Source: Helopsaltes ochotensis (lineage: Eukaryota; Chordata; Aves; Passeriformes; Locustellidae). From it: DNA of 64,000 nt. Position 1 is the stretch's first letter, and each line of letters starts with the position of its first letter. The stretch covers positions 710,349-774,348 of the forward strand of contig VXBM01000026.1 in the NCBI GenBank assembly GCA_013400155.1. Reading direction: 5' to 3'. Below are positions 25,701 to 40,700 of this stretch, piece by piece. Both the position numbers and the translations under genes were made by a program. A model generated the notes under the pieces. That model was not told the origin of the DNA, searched no databases, and saw only the letters and a list, made by a program, of their open reading frames with translations.

Positions 25701-28700
25701 CTGTGTCTGGCACCCAGGCTTTCTCTCATCTGTGATTTTTTTTGTTCCTTTCGTGTTAGAGTACATCATTTTAAAATTGGACAATAGTCCTTAAAGTAAT
25801 CTTTCTAATTAAAGTAATCTTTCATGGGGATTCTGTTTGATCATCTCTTTTTTGTTTGTTTGTTTGTTTGTTTGTGTGTGTGTGATTTGTTACAATTTCC
25901 TTCAGGGATACTGCTGGCCAGGAACGGTTCCATACACTTAGTACCAGCTATTTTCGTGGTGCACAAGGCTTTGTTCTCGTGTATGACATCACAAATCTCA
26001 AGAGTTTTCAAAGCATAACAGTCTGGATGAGTGACATATATGAGGTAAATATATCTGTCAGTGGCTGATCGCTTAATGAAGGTAATTATTGTGTCATTTT
26101 AAATCACTGCATGAGATGTATTCTTGTTCCTGTATGTTTCTAACCAGAATTTCTTGCATTAACTCAGCACACAGTATGATATTAGAATTACTGTCTTCTG
26201 AAACTGGAATATGGTTTTTATTTAGACAAGCCCATGCTGATGGAGGAATGTTTCCTGAAGCACTTCTAAAACATAGCTTCCAATCCCTCTTTGTGCATGC
26301 TGAGTTATGGTGCTCTTGTCACTGGTGTGGCTATGCATAGATCAGTCTGCATGAGCTCATCCTGGGATTTTAATTAGATTCTATATCAAAATTCCATATC
26401 ACAGCCAGTGATTTCCCTTTCCTAATTTCATTACTTCAGTGTAGTTACCTCATCCCAAGATCAAAGGAATTAAATATCCTCTTTGTCCTTGCTGGATATT
26501 CCTTGAGAGGATGATTTCAAGAGGAAGTGGGGTGGGAAGCTGTCTGGTTTGCTCAGCTGCTCGTGGTGCTGCAGCCAGAAATACGTGCTTTCATGTGACA
26601 TAGGAAGTGATTCAATGGCACATGGCTGCCAGACGGGGTATGTGTTCCTGCTGGAGCTTGTCAGAGCCCTCTGTGCTTCACTCTGACTTCCTAATGTGGT
26701 AGAAAACTAACAACAAAAGAAGTTGAGTGGTCTTTCTGCTCTATCAGTGAGTTTGAGAGGCTCATAGAAAGGTCTGACACTTACTTGAGCTGGAGTAAAC
26801 AGGTAGGAATAGGAAGGCCAGAAGAAGAATGTCTGAAAACAATGTGAAGGGAGGGAGGAGTGGGCAAGCCCTCAGATACAAGATCATTCAGCTGACTGTA
26901 ATCCTATATTTCAAGTCTTTTTTGGTAGGTCTCTCTTGATGTATTCTCCATTAGCTAGAGGCAAGACAGTTTTAGAATAGAATAGTTCAGTAAGGGACCT
27001 TTAATGATCATCTAGTCCAGCTGCTGGACCACTTAAGCACTGACCAAAAGTTAAATTACTTTATTAAGAGCATTGTCTAGATGCCTCTTAATTTGGTTTG
27101 GGGAATTGACCATGCCCTAGGAAGCCTGTTCCAGTGTTTGACCACTGGCTCAGTAAAGAAATGATTCCCAATGTCCAGTCTGAATATTCCTGGCACAGTT
27201 TGAGCCAATCCCGTGTGTCCTGTCTCTTGATACCAGGGAAACAAGATCAGTATTGTTCTCTCTACTTTCCCTCCTGAGGAGTCTGTAGGGAGCAGGGATA
27301 GTGCCCTTCAGCAGTAGCACAGCAGTTTGTAGTTAGTATGCTTGTGGAAGTTATTGTAAGAATACAAGCAATGTTGTGCTCTCCATTGATCAAAATCAAG
27401 TAAAGTTTCAGTCAGGTTTTTAAATACTCTTGTGATTTGGTGGGCATGGATGGGAGAGTTCATTTTGGGAAAGGGAGCTTGAAATAAAACCATCAAATGC
27501 ATTATTTTCTCTCTTCACAGCTTCAGTATACAGCAGAATTGATGAACTACACGTGATCATGTATCTATAATATACCTGGGATATCTTCTACCCTTAGGAA
27601 AACATTATGTTCACATTATCTCATTTTTAAAAACTTTACTCTGATGACCTAGTACATCCTTGTTCTTGACCTTAAAGCCATTAGGCAGCAGAGCCTAACT
27701 TCAGTAATGTGTTATAAAGGAGATTCGATGACACAATATTCCTATTGGCTTGTCTGCACACACATCTGTTTTACTATTTTGTTAAGAAAAGCATATGCCT
27801 TCCTTCTGTTGGCCAAACAAAAGTCACAGCTAGATATGCCACTGGTTGTACAATTTCATGGTTAACAAAGATTTAGCTCAGCAAGCAGTATAATAGCAGG
27901 TTTGCTGAAACTGTAGATTAAACTGAAAATGTAGATTATCTGTATATATCCACTTATATCTATCTGTCTACCTACCTATCTATTTATATTTCAACATCAA
28001 TTATTGCTCTGGCTTTACACTGGCTCCAAAGGGGTCATTTTGTTCTGTCATCTTCACTTAGATCAACAGGGTGATTGATTCAATGGGCTACAATGCACAG
28101 CCACGAACAGCAAGAAGGTATCAGGGCTGTATGTCTAGGGTGGAGGGAAGGATGGGACCATCTCCTGGGGCCACCATGCAGGTTTAGATCTGCTTTAGTC
28201 AGTCAGGAAATGACACCTGCACAAGACTGCTCTCCATTTGTGACGTTTTAAAAACTTTCGTGTAAATGTACTCAAGGTATGAATACTGTTTAGTCTTAAC
28301 CCCGAAGGTACTTTTGTTAGTTTTGTTAGTTTAAAGTTTAAAAAATGGAAAAATACTCAATCTAAAACAATTTGTAGGAATGTAAATTGCATGATTGATT
28401 GTACCAATCTCAAAACTAGCAATTAGTGCTATAATAGAGCTAGATAGTAATAAAAAATTTAATTTAGTCCTAGTGGGATATCAGTTTCTGAAGTGTCTTG
28501 GGGAAAATATATGGGGCCATTCATTGCAAAAGAAATGTTTTTAAGCAATAACTGTTAAAATACAGGGCATTTCGTGAAAATTAATTACTTCCTGGAGGTT
28601 GGTGACATTGCTTGCATTTGCTTTGGTCTGTGAATGCAAACCAGTATTTAATTCCCTACAAATGCCCGGAATCAAAGTGACTATTTTCTACAGCACCATT

Positions 28701-31700
28701 TAAAATATGCAAGCATAGAAAAAATAAATAAGTTTTAAAAACAGGGAGAATACAAGGCTTCACTAAATACCAGACTAATAGGCATAAAGCTTGCACCTGA
28801 ACCAGTCAAACAGGAGTTTTTGAGGACATTTAGTTATTACATTATGCTCTCATTTTTTCATTCTTTGCACATAAAGATTTTAAACAGAAAGTTTTTTAAA
28901 AATCTGTTTAGTATGCTAAGCCATTTTTGCAACAGTTGAAAATAACAATCCAAGAAATTTAGCATTCTTTGAAACTCCCATTGATTTTATAAAAACTGGC
29001 CAGTCAGTGCAATTACAGTCAGATTACCAGTAATGTTCTCATTATATTTCAGTTAGTTTATATGTGGAATACATCAGCTTTACTATTAAAAATGAATTAT
29101 TGTCCAAGGAAGTACAAGACACAAATATGCTGCCATATCTGTATTGCTGTAAAATTTGAATTCAGAACTAGAAGAAACTAAGTAACATGACTGTACTTTT
29201 TAAAAGCTTACTAAAAATATATACTCACTCACTGATTAATATCTTAGGACATTATTGGCAAGACCAGAATAGGGATATTGGATATGTAATGCATTCATTA
29301 GGAGCATAATATTTGCAGGAAGATAACTTTAGAACCTGAAACCACTCTTTATTGGTAGGATTGCAGGTTATGTCAAATTTATTAAAGTGGTCCTCCTGCT
29401 GACATGGCTTTTAGCTACTGGATGTACCTGTTCTGAAAGGCTGATGCTGTTTGGCCTTTGAAAATTAAATAACTACAAGCAGCTGTGTACCAAATCCATT
29501 TGCAGAAAACAGTTTTTTCCAGGATGTTTCAAACAAGATTCCAACTAATAAAGATTCCTCACAACAGAGTGGTTCAAATGCTCAGATAGGTGCCCAGAGA
29601 GGATCACTTAAGGGAGACACTTAAAACTCCATTCAAGAGGGCCTTGAGCAACCTGACCTGGTTTTGAAATTGGCCCATCTTTGAGCAGGAGAGTAGACCA
29701 GCTGACTGCTAGAAGTCCTTACCAACCTATATCACTCAATTATTCACAAATGGTGTTTGGGTCTCCAAAAATTGTTGACTTAGATGGTAGGTCTTAATTT
29801 ACTTCTAAATAACTTGGAGTGGTTTTAATTGTGCTAGTCTCCTGTTGTGGCCATGAAGGTGCTGCTACCAGTTCCTCACAGTTATCTCTGCTAGAAATTG
29901 TCTGCCATTGCAGAATTTTCTGCATGGAGAAGATAATTTTCTTTTCTTGTGCAAGTCTTGGTGACATTAGCTGAGTGTTTTTGAATACATTAACCTTCTA
30001 TTTGTCCTGTCTGAAGAAGTGACCCATCAGCCAGGATATGAACTGTATGGATTGTTGAGTTGCTGCCATTTCTGCATAGTGCCCTTTTCTGGTTTGGTTG
30101 CTCCAATGCATTTGGGAGACTAGACTGTCTTTCAATGTTTCTACATCATACTTAAATAAAAGCAGAACAGCAAACTGCTTTAAAAATGTAAATTAGTTTG
30201 ACTTTGACTCTTCAGAGTTTTTCTTCCTTGGATGGGAAAGCTTGATGTCAAAAAATCAAATTGTCCCAGTTCATAGATAGGTTTGTCATTATGGCTCTGA
30301 TTAGAGCTTAAAATTCTTGTTCTTGTCATTTTGCTAAATTGGTTTGTCTGTAGTCCTAGGTTGGTTTTGAGACAAAGGTTTATATCTACTGCATTCTAAA
30401 TTTGCTAGTAGACAAATCAGTCTGATAAGGTGGCACTTAGAAAAACACGTGGAAAGAGATATGTTTGGCAATCCTAATACAAACACTGCCCACATGATGC
30501 TTTCAAACAGACTCTGAGGACAATCTCTTTCTAACAAATTATTCTTCAGTATTACAAAGGGTAGGTTTCTAGTGCTGTTTTCTAATGAGTAAGAAGAAGC
30601 TTCCCAGTTTTATGGCTTTCTCCAGCTCTGTCTTCATCTTGATGTTTGACCATGTACATATTGTTCAAATGTGAAAAACTATATTAATGCTACATTTCTT
30701 CCTCAAATACAGACTATGTAAGAATTCCCATAGCATATTTATCAGGTATGGGTTCTCAGTTTCACTGTTTGGACCTACAAACAAGCTTCTGTTGCCTTTT
30801 CTGTCTGTAATTAATGAGCATCAATATCACACAGCTCTTTACAACTACACGCTGGAGGTGTGGTGAAGGGAAAAGGGTTCTCAGTGAGCTCATAATCATG
30901 ATGGTCAGTTGGCTGCAGGGGAGGTTGGGATCATTCTTGGTTCACCATTTAAGAAGTGAAGGGATAGTTTCTTCCAATAACCTGTAAATACAGATATGGT
31001 GTAGTTTTCTTAGAGAAAAGATGTCTGCTACTTTTCATACTCACATAAATTCACAGCACTTCTGGAAAATAAAAACTTTAGAAAAAAAAAAGAGCTAACA
31101 TTTGGAAAAATACCCCACCCAAATCCCCAAACAAATTACATACAAAAGGGATGAGCAAGATGTTTTAGCTTTTGCATTTTTGATTTCTGCTAATAGCCTC
31201 ATAGGTTGTGTACTTCCGTGGCTGGTGGACATTAAGCAGTGGGGTGAAGGGCACGGGTGGGTGGCCCCTATCAGTGTGCCACAGAGGCTGTGGTACCGTG
31301 GTGTGAGTGTCCAATGTTCTGAGTCCAGGATGTGGCACTGCTGAGTTTGAGGCTCTGCTGCTGCTCCCTCCCGTGGCCACTGCTCAGAGCAGCCTGGCTC
31401 CTGCTGCTGCCAGATCCAGCTGCCTGGGAACCCAGTGGAAGAAGAGCCCTTCTGCCAAAACCTGGTGGCTCAGAGCTGTGCCAAGCACTTGAGAAAACTT
31501 GGTCAGTCTCAGAAAATCTCTTGGCTCCAATTTTTTCAGAGAAATACAGTGATGTTGTTTTCCTTTTCAAAATAAAATAATGTAAGTATTCTCTAGGTTC
31601 AGATTATATTTATTTTAATCTTCAATAAAATAAGAACTTAGAAATGTTAAAACTCAAAGAAAAACTGAGAGAGTGAACCAAAACTTGGCATTTTTGAGAT

Positions 31701-34700
31701 ACCAGAGCAAAACTTTATCTGAAAAAAAATTTACTTTGATGAAATTGATGATATTTTTAATTGTACTTCTCCATAATATGGGGACAAAAATGTTTCCTGA
31801 GTCTATAAGCTTACTTGGTGCTGTCTTGCATAATAGCATTTTAACAATTGTAAAATAGCCTTTATCTTTTTAGCTGTAGATTTTGCATTTGGAAAGCATG
31901 TTCCTGAGCTATAAATGACAGAGTATGAAAATATACAGCCAGCTTTTGGAAGCACTGAAAAGCCATATTTTTGGCCAGTTAAAATCAGTGTACCCGTGCA
32001 GTTTTTATGCCAGCTGAGCACATGGTCAAACTTTTACCTAGTTGTATTGATTTAATTTTTTTAAGACATCATACATAATCAGTTTTCAGAATTTAAAATG
32101 GACATCATTTTGACTAACAATCTTCAGTTTTCTAAATGCAAGAAACTGCAAGATCAGTCTTTAAAAAAGAAGAGCTATAAGTGCTTTGGTGGAGGATCCA
32201 GACAAAGTGAAAATACATTGATACTTTATATTGATGTAGAAATAGTAGTTATTTGCAGAAGTAAATACTTTGTGATTGGTAGTAATGATAAATACTTGCT
32301 GAAAAGCCTGGTACCTCAAATCTCGTTTAAATTTTTTTATTGTCTGAAACTGTTTAGATAGAACATTTCTACTGCAAAAATTTGTGCTGTTTATACAGAA
32401 ATGAAGTTCCAGAATGAATTCAGAGGGTTTGTGCATGCAGTATGTATTTCCCTCTAACCTTTAAATGCAAAGTGAAGTCAAATGTCACTGGTAAAACCTT
32501 CTTCAACCTTCAGTCTTCTTCTGAATTAAAAGTTGATTATATAAATGTCTATTTACCCTATTTTAGGACTGATGTGTGCGATTTTATGTAGGAGAGCCAC
32601 TGATTTCAATGAGTGAAAGCTTCAATGCATTCTTAAACAGCTAGCATTTTGGTCTATAAATCCAGGTTAGATTCATTCATTATTTTAGGCTTGTACTTTG
32701 TACTCTTATGAAGTTTACTTCATTTTATTAAACTGTGGGTATGAAATAAGTCTAGAGGCCTCTAAGAGGAGAATGGATTAAAAAAAAAAAGAAATAGTGT
32801 TCCTTAATATTAAATTGTGCCTATTGATGAAGTCTTCAAATTGTTGTAAAAGTAGAAATAGACTAAAAATAGTATTCTTTCATCCTTTAATGAATAGAGG
32901 CTTTTCTCTATATGGTTGTGATGGATTTTGTCTTATGGCGAAGTTACAAAAGTTAAGGAATTGGCAGAGATCAGAGATTTCATCAAAGTCCCTGTAGAGA
33001 GATCTGCAGCCTGAGACCAGGCTTTTTGAGTCATCAGGGAAGCTGTGGGATCACGTACCTCCAGAACAAAAGCCACGGCATCAGACTACAGTAGCTTCAA
33101 TTGTTTGTAGATTGACACCCTCAGTGTCCTCCATTTAAGGACCAAAAGTGGTTTTAAATATTATGATTTTCACAAGGAATGTCAGTTTTCAGATTCCACA
33201 TGCTGTTGCAGAACTATTCCCTTTCCTTGTCATTATTCCAGTCACGTACAGTTACAATGACTTATCTTAAAATAACACTGATGTTAAAAACCCAGTGCAT
33301 TTCACAGTCATCATGCATGTGAGTGGATTAGAGGAACAGAGAAGGAGACAAGGTCAAAAAGGTAGATTTTTCTTTCTTTTGAAATCAATGAGGTTTTTAA
33401 ATTTTACTTCATTAAAAATCTATTGCCTTCTTCCTAGTGTCTTGGAATAATCAGACTTTTATGTTGAGTTTGAACACTTTGAAGGTAATTTTACTGTCTC
33501 TGTGCAAAAGTAAAGCACAGAGAGGTGCTCTTTCAGGTGCAGCAAATTCCTTCCCTTTTACTTGTGAGTGCTGGTTGTAGACCAGAGTCATATGCTAATC
33601 CATGAATCTATTACTTTTAGGAGGGTAGTGTCTGTGAATTCCAGGGCATTTCCAGTCACTTTAAGACCTCAAGCTGGGGCATTCATCAGAAGATGGTGCC
33701 TATGCACCATATACTTTATATCTTACAAAAGGGGTTGGAAATTATACGTGGCACTTTTAAGTAGCTTTTTTCTGCTCTTCGCATTCTTGCTGTTTTCCTC
33801 CAAGTCCCAGTAACTGGTGGAAAATATTTGCACATATGAAGGTCATGACAGAATTTAGCCTTTACTTTCAAGGAAATGGAGTGCTGAAGGTTAGTGTGAG
33901 CTGAAGGTGAAGGGCTTTTTTTGTTTGCTTTTTTCTTACTTGACACTTATTAATGCTGATTCTCTTTTAGAAAGCAGGTGATGAAGTGGACGTAATACTG
34001 TTGGGCAACAAGTGTGATAAGGAGTCAGAACGGGTAGTTCCAAAACAGAAAGGAGAAAAGGTATCTTTGGTACTTTCTTTGGGTCCTCCTGAGTTTCTTA
34101 GTATGTGACTGAGCTGCTAAACTGAAAATGGCAAAAAGCTCCTGAATTCCCAAAGTTCTATTAGGACTTGCTCTAGAAGAACAGTTGTGGAGTTCTGGAG
34201 TGTTAGAAATACATTAAGTAATTCCTAGCTGATCTCTTTAGAATACTGATTTTTCTTTTAAAGGTTAAAATGTACTTTAAAAGTTTTAGGTGCTACAACA
34301 GAAATCTTATATAGACTGCATTTTCAGAGTACTGTTGTAATGTGGAATATTAAAATGTAATACATTCTGCATAATTTTTCTGACACCATTCATCAGTGAT
34401 TTTTTTGCTACAGTCTGACTATAAAGAACTATTCCAGCAGCCTATGAAAAGTGATCTGCATTGTCTCTGAATAGCCTTAAATAAGACTGGACAGATACTG
34501 ACAACCAGCTCCCCAAAGCTGAGTATATGACGTATAGGTGAGACTACGGTAGAGTTTCTAGCTGCTGACCATGGGTGGGGAAGAACTTACTAAGTGGGGA
34601 GTGCTGTTCTAAAGGGAATGGCAAATGTCTCTCACTGAGAGCCATTGAGGAAATTCAGAAACCATGCTATGACAGAAGAAATTGGGATAATAATTAAATA

Positions 34701-37700
34701 TTGCAGGAAAGCGTGTGCTATATACCAGCAAATTTTGCTACTGCAAACTGTATGCATCTGTCCTCTGGAACTTGGAGTTAGCCCTCCTGTTCTGCTTTCA
34801 GGCATGGTGAGTCAAGCAGGATGTCTCATGTTTAAGGAAAAACACACTGATAGCTTCTTGCCAATTATATAATCCCAGATTAGGGAACTTTAAAAAAATA
34901 ACGTCACCTTTTGGACAACATTACACTCCTGAGAGTTCATAGTTCACATGCAAGATGGTTTCAATGTTAATGTACCATATCTGTGTACAAGGAACAAGGT
35001 TGCTGAAAAATGCATGTTGCACATCTCACACAAAGGATGCACTGTCAGAAACCTAGAGAGTCACTGGATACATGTGCACCAGAGGGCAGCAGTAGGGTTT
35101 TGCTTAGGGTATTAACCATGATATTTTCTGACTTCTGGGTCCTTAATCATGCAACCAAAATTCCTCTTAATGTAGTGGGTTTTTTTTCAGGAACAAATCT
35201 TTTCCTTCTCCCAAGTGAGACTGCTTTCTAGATTTCCCCTGTGTTTTGAGGCAAGGCAACTCTTCTGTTACACTATTTCTTCTTTTAATATGATTTACAA
35301 GTGCTAAAGGATCTGACTGAATGTACTGGAGAAAGATTCCATTAACAGAGACAGTAATTGTCCTCACAAGGAGAAAATATCCTTATTAAGAGGGGAAAAC
35401 AGTTTGATTCTAACATTGACAAACAATAATTTGTAGTTACATATTTCATATTACCCTGATAGCATGAGCTTTAAGTGTTGTTCTGTTCAGTCTCTTGCAA
35501 AGAAGAACTCTAGATTCCCTGGGAATCTCATCTATATTGGCATTTCTGTAAAAATCTGTTACAACTGAGTGGCTGTTGTACATAATTTCATTTCATTTCA
35601 TTTCAATTTAATGCTGAGAAATTTTTTTGTTGTTTCTTTTTGTACAAAACCATGTAATAAATAATTTGTACAAACTTAGGTAATTGTGATCTCTCTGAAA
35701 TTGAGATATTTAATTTTAACACTAGGAAGTATAATTTTCTTGTATTAATTGCTTCTTATTCACTTTGATAAAAGTTTTAACTCAACCTTCTTGGGCTGCT
35801 CTGTTTACCCCCCAATATCATTATCTTTTTAATTGAAAGATAAAAATATTGAAAGTTATATGACTTGGTAGAATGTGGCTGTTTTTCTCCTATCAAATCT
35901 TTCTTACAGAAAAAGCCAAGCAAAATCTTCCTCCTTTTTTTCTGCTTTTGCTGTCTTCATAGCTGAAGCTGATTTATAGTTTCAAAGCTGATTTTTCACA
36001 TGTAATAGAACTCTGCACAGTTTCAGAATATTTCAGACATATCTCTCTGATTCAGCACCAAGAAATCATACTAGCACTTTGCTAGGAAGTAGTATTAGCA
36101 TTACTGATTTTATTGTTGTTGGTAAGATAGAAGGTAATTTCACACAAGCTCTCCAAACTGCTATGAAGAACATTATAAAATATCATTTCTCAGTAGCATA
36201 ATTCCCACAGGTTTGTAAATGTATTTAGGTATTTTATTTATGGATCTATTCAAGATGGTCCCAAAGAAAAGTAGTTATTTGAATACACTTTTCTGTTGTC
36301 TTTCAGAGAGGGAGTTGCCAAATACATGTTCATACTTTCAGCTGCTTTACCACTGGACCAGTGGGGGTTTTTCCTCTGACCTACAATTTTGGAGGACTTG
36401 CTTGCCACAGAGTTTAGCAGTATGCAGGGCAAAGTGAAAAAATACACACATTAATCTTCTGTGACCAATATTGTGCACATATAGAGAAAATGGGAGTGCA
36501 TTGATAGATGTAGTAGTCAATGTAGTAACGTGATACAGAGCAGGCTCAAGTACTCAAGGTTTTTTTGTTTGATTTGATTTTTCTTTTCTTTGGTCTTCAC
36601 AAATACAGCTTGCTCCCAGGCCTCTGCAGGTACTGGCAAGGTTTGGGAAGGAGCAGATCAGCCAGCAGTGGGAAAGCTTTGGATTGGAAATTGCTTAGGA
36701 AAGTTGTATCTGCCCATAGACATGATGAAGTCCACCCAGTTGTGCTGAAAGGGCTGATCATTGGGATTTGAGCTGCTGGCAGTCAATTCTGAAAAGTCAT
36801 GCTGGTTGGGAGAGATCCCTTTTGACTAGAAAGATGCCAGCATGGTGTATATCTTTTAAAAGAAGCAAGGAAGAAGGTTCAGGGAACTATAGGCGGTCAG
36901 TCACATTGTTCGGCATCTTCACTGGTGATTGGGTTGATTATAAAAGGAGATTTACATGTGACGTGAGATTAAGAGGGTGTGTGGCACACCACATGGGAGA
37001 ACACAAATTCTGTGGGACCTTGGTAAACTTGGGAATTGGACCAGCAGAAACATTGTGAAGTTTATGAAGTGCAGATATTTGCATCTGACATGGAATAATC
37101 CAAGGCATGAGTCACTGCCTTGCTATGAAAGGCTTACAATGAACACCAGCTTGAATATAAGTCAGCGGTGTTCCCTTGTGGCTTTATAAAGATGCTGGGC
37201 TACATTAGAAGGATAATGGATGGTAGATCTGGGGAGATTACTTAGTGTTGGCAAGGCCACATGGAATATTGTGTCCAGCTTTGGCTCTCCCAATTCAAGA
37301 AGGGTGTTGAGAAACTGCAGCTGGTCCAGCAGACAGGTATAAAGGTAATTGGTGTCAGTGCTGGTGTTCCATGAGGAGGGGGAGGTGGGTAAAGAGCAGG
37401 CTAAGGAGCAGTTACTGGTCTACAGCAACTGAAGTGGCACTAAAGAAATGACAGAAATAAAACCTTCTCAGTAGAGACAAACAATAGAGATGTAGCAAAC
37501 ACAAGTCCTGTCTAGGGAGGTTCAGGTTGGAGTTGAGGAGAACCAGAAGGTTGATGTAGCCATGGAAGAGGGTCCCAGAAAGGCTACAGAATCTCCATCA
37601 TTGGTGGATTTCAAGACTTTTGTAGGCAAAGCCATGGCTGACCCAATATTGCGTGGGCAGTAACCTCATTTCACGTGGGGTTGTCTTTCAAAATTATTTC

Positions 37701-40700
37701 TGTGATTCCACGATTAAAAGGGTTGGTTTGTGTTCATCAGAGTTTGTACGTAGGTAACCTATTACATGATACAAGGAAGGAAAAGGGCTATTCAATAGTA
37801 GCTTCTGTGTACTTTAGAGTCAACAAACCAGTTCTCTCTACTTTTTTGGCTCAGTATTCTTTTATTGCATGTATGTTTCTTTATGAACACTGACGCATCA
37901 TTGTTTTGTACTGGCAATAGTTGAATGATTTTAATTTTCTGTAAGAAGCTGCTGCAGTACTGAAAACAGTTCACAGCAGTCCACTGAGTTTCAGAATCCC
38001 TTATTAAGTAGTGAAGTGGTCTCTGTCTAATGAATCAGTTAGAGCTCATCTTTATTTTCAGAATTACATTTCCTTGTTGCATTTTGGAAAGGAAACCATT
38101 TTGCTTACTTTCTTTTTTTACCTTTAGTGTAATTTTTATTATATTTTGACTAAAACTTTGAAGTCTGATTATTGTATATGTATTGTGTTGGGGTTTTTTT
38201 CTTCATGCCAACACAACTCAAAGCTATCTGTAACAAAAATGTACTGGAAATAAGATAACAGGAGTAAATTGAATAAAATCAACCAATGTAAAGTGTATGC
38301 TGCCCTTCTAAGTATTTTCTCTCTTCGCCTTTTGCCATGGTATTTTTTTGCATGCATATGTTTTCTTTGCTTGCCTGTTACTTCTGTGCTTCTCTCTGTC
38401 TAGCATAAAGGAGCATCTTTTTCTTATATTTCATCATGCCACTTTTTTTCAACAGTTTTTGTCATATTCTTATCTGCAGGCACTCCAATAGTTTCCTCTA
38501 CATAATTGCTTAGGAGACAGCTCATTTTCCAAATAAATCAAAACACTGAGAACAGACCCACTGGAGTTTATTCTTGTTATTTACAAATAAAGATTGGTTA
38601 AAAAAGCTGTTTTGAAAACACAAAAATTTAAGAACAATGTATTAAGAGGTACCTGAACTTTATAAACTAAGGATGAATATAGAGTGCTTTACTGAGCAGT
38701 CATGTACTTAATTAGTATTTTTATAACATGTTAGCAGTCAGAACACCTCTATATTGCTTGCTACTAGTATTAGCAACTGGTTTTTCTTTCCTGAAGAATG
38801 TTTATCCCATTTCCTACATTTGTTTTTCAGCTTGCTTGGGAATATGGAATGCCATTTTTTGAGACCAGTGCTAAAGAAAATGTGAACATTGATCACGCAT
38901 TCTCTGTCTTGATTAGGGAAATCCTGGAAAAGGTAGGCTTCTTTTCTAAGGAGAAAGAAAATGGGAGATTTTTCTTGATAGGTTGGGTAAATAAGGTTGT
39001 AAATACAGTATAGTTTAAGCAAAGCACAACTGATGCTGGTTTTGCATTGTGGAATTAGTATTTTGTGGGGATGCTGTAGCTGCAGGCATACAGAAGAGAC
39101 ACATGGGGGAGAAGAATCGTGGGAGAAGAGAAAAACAGAAGAGGCAAGCTGCTACAATACAGTTCAGAGAGAAAGTAAAAATTCAGGAAGAATGCATTTG
39201 TGGTTTTATTTCCCGTACTTTCCTTTGAGGGAGTGGTTAGCAGCTCCAGAGTAGTTCCACTTCTGTGCCAGGAAGATTTTTTCCTCTAGGTGTCTGCAGA
39301 GTGCACACACAGTGAAGATGCTGCATGATGATGGAATCAGTGGAGCTTTTATGTTCAGCAGTCAAAATCCAAGGTTCATAGCTGTTTGTTTGGCTGATTT
39401 ACACTAGTGCTTTTGAAGTTATCAGGGCCTAAAGATTTGGGTTAATTAGTGGTAGAATCAATATTGCAGCTGTCAGAGTCAGCATCTCTAACTTGAGTGT
39501 GCTGGCTTAAAGGTCCTTACTCCTCAGAGTTGCAATTCTTTTGTATAGCTGAATTATTGTTCATTAGCTCTGAAAATGTTTTGCATTGCAATTTATTTTT
39601 AGGCAGTAGAATATTATTTTAGACATTAATAGATGTTCTTCATGCAATGTATTATCACTGCCATTCATCACTAATATTAGTTATACAAAACTAACCTTCC
39701 ACTCCGAATATTCTTCAAGTCATAATAAAGATAAATGAGCAAAATTACTGACAAAGTCACAAGTAGCAGTGTTTCGATTAAGTAGCCATTGGGGATGGTC
39801 AGAATAATGGCTCAGGGTTGGACTGCTTCTAAATCAGGGTCCTGTTATACTACATAGTAACACAAGCTGTAGTTGGTTATTTTGGGGGCAGAAAAAAAAA
39901 CGGCAAAAAAATCTTTCAGTTACTTTAACATGAAAATGAAGCTCAGCAACTGAATGGTCAAATATTGTTTAGAACTGGAGGATAATGGCAAGCCCTTGAG
40001 TTACTGAGCTTGTTGGAAAAAAGTCTCAAGTAAGACAACTGATTTTGTTGTAAATGAAAAAGACATTGTCTACTGTAAATAGAGAATATATTGTTAGTGT
40101 GAAACATGAAAACTGCAAAACAATAGCTAAGATCATAGTTGCTGCAAAGACAAATATGTGCAAAGTGAGCATTTCTGCAGAGTGTGTTTGGATGATATCT
40201 AAGAGAATTCTCTGCACATGCAGAAATGATGTTTGGGTATTTTTCACATTAAGATTGCCTACACTCATTTTACGGTAAGTGAAACTTCAGTATTCCTACT
40301 CACCTTCATGAAAATTCATGGGATTTGTAGTGTGGACATGGCAAAAAAATTCAGACCACGTTGAAGATGTTATACTACTGCTTGGTTTTAATTAGAACTG
40401 CTTTGAACAGTTGTATGCTCAGCATGTATGTGTGTTTGGAAAATGTGCCTATGAGAATTTGTCATATTTGCCTGTAGTAACGTTTCACTTTAGCGAAAAA
40501 TATTTGGAATCCTGATGAGGCGTCATGTACCATTACTTTGGTGTATAATTTGCCATTTTTAGTAAATGCATTTGTTGATTTAAACTAGAACCCCTTTAGC
40601 CCTGTTGCTTTTACCATTGGCCTGATAAGAAAGAGTTTGCTGGGGAAAAAAAAAATCTACCATACAGTTTCATCATGGTTTTCAGGTTCGACAAAATAAT

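Larger units (their letters stand above)
22752..25905 (+). other. Rab intron 2
   Basis: GT-AG intron of 3154 bases. More than half of it is a single antisense CR1 copy, and its 3' end carries a TTTG/TG simple repeat that stops about 20 bases before the acceptor. Confidence 0.85.
26045..33970 (+). other. Rab intron 3
   Basis: GT-AG intron of 7926 bases. It has two CR1 pieces (26.97-27.3 kb antisense, 29.56-29.75 kb sense) and a short TATC-type simple repeat near 27.94-27.99 kb. No further exon was recognised. Confidence 0.8.
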
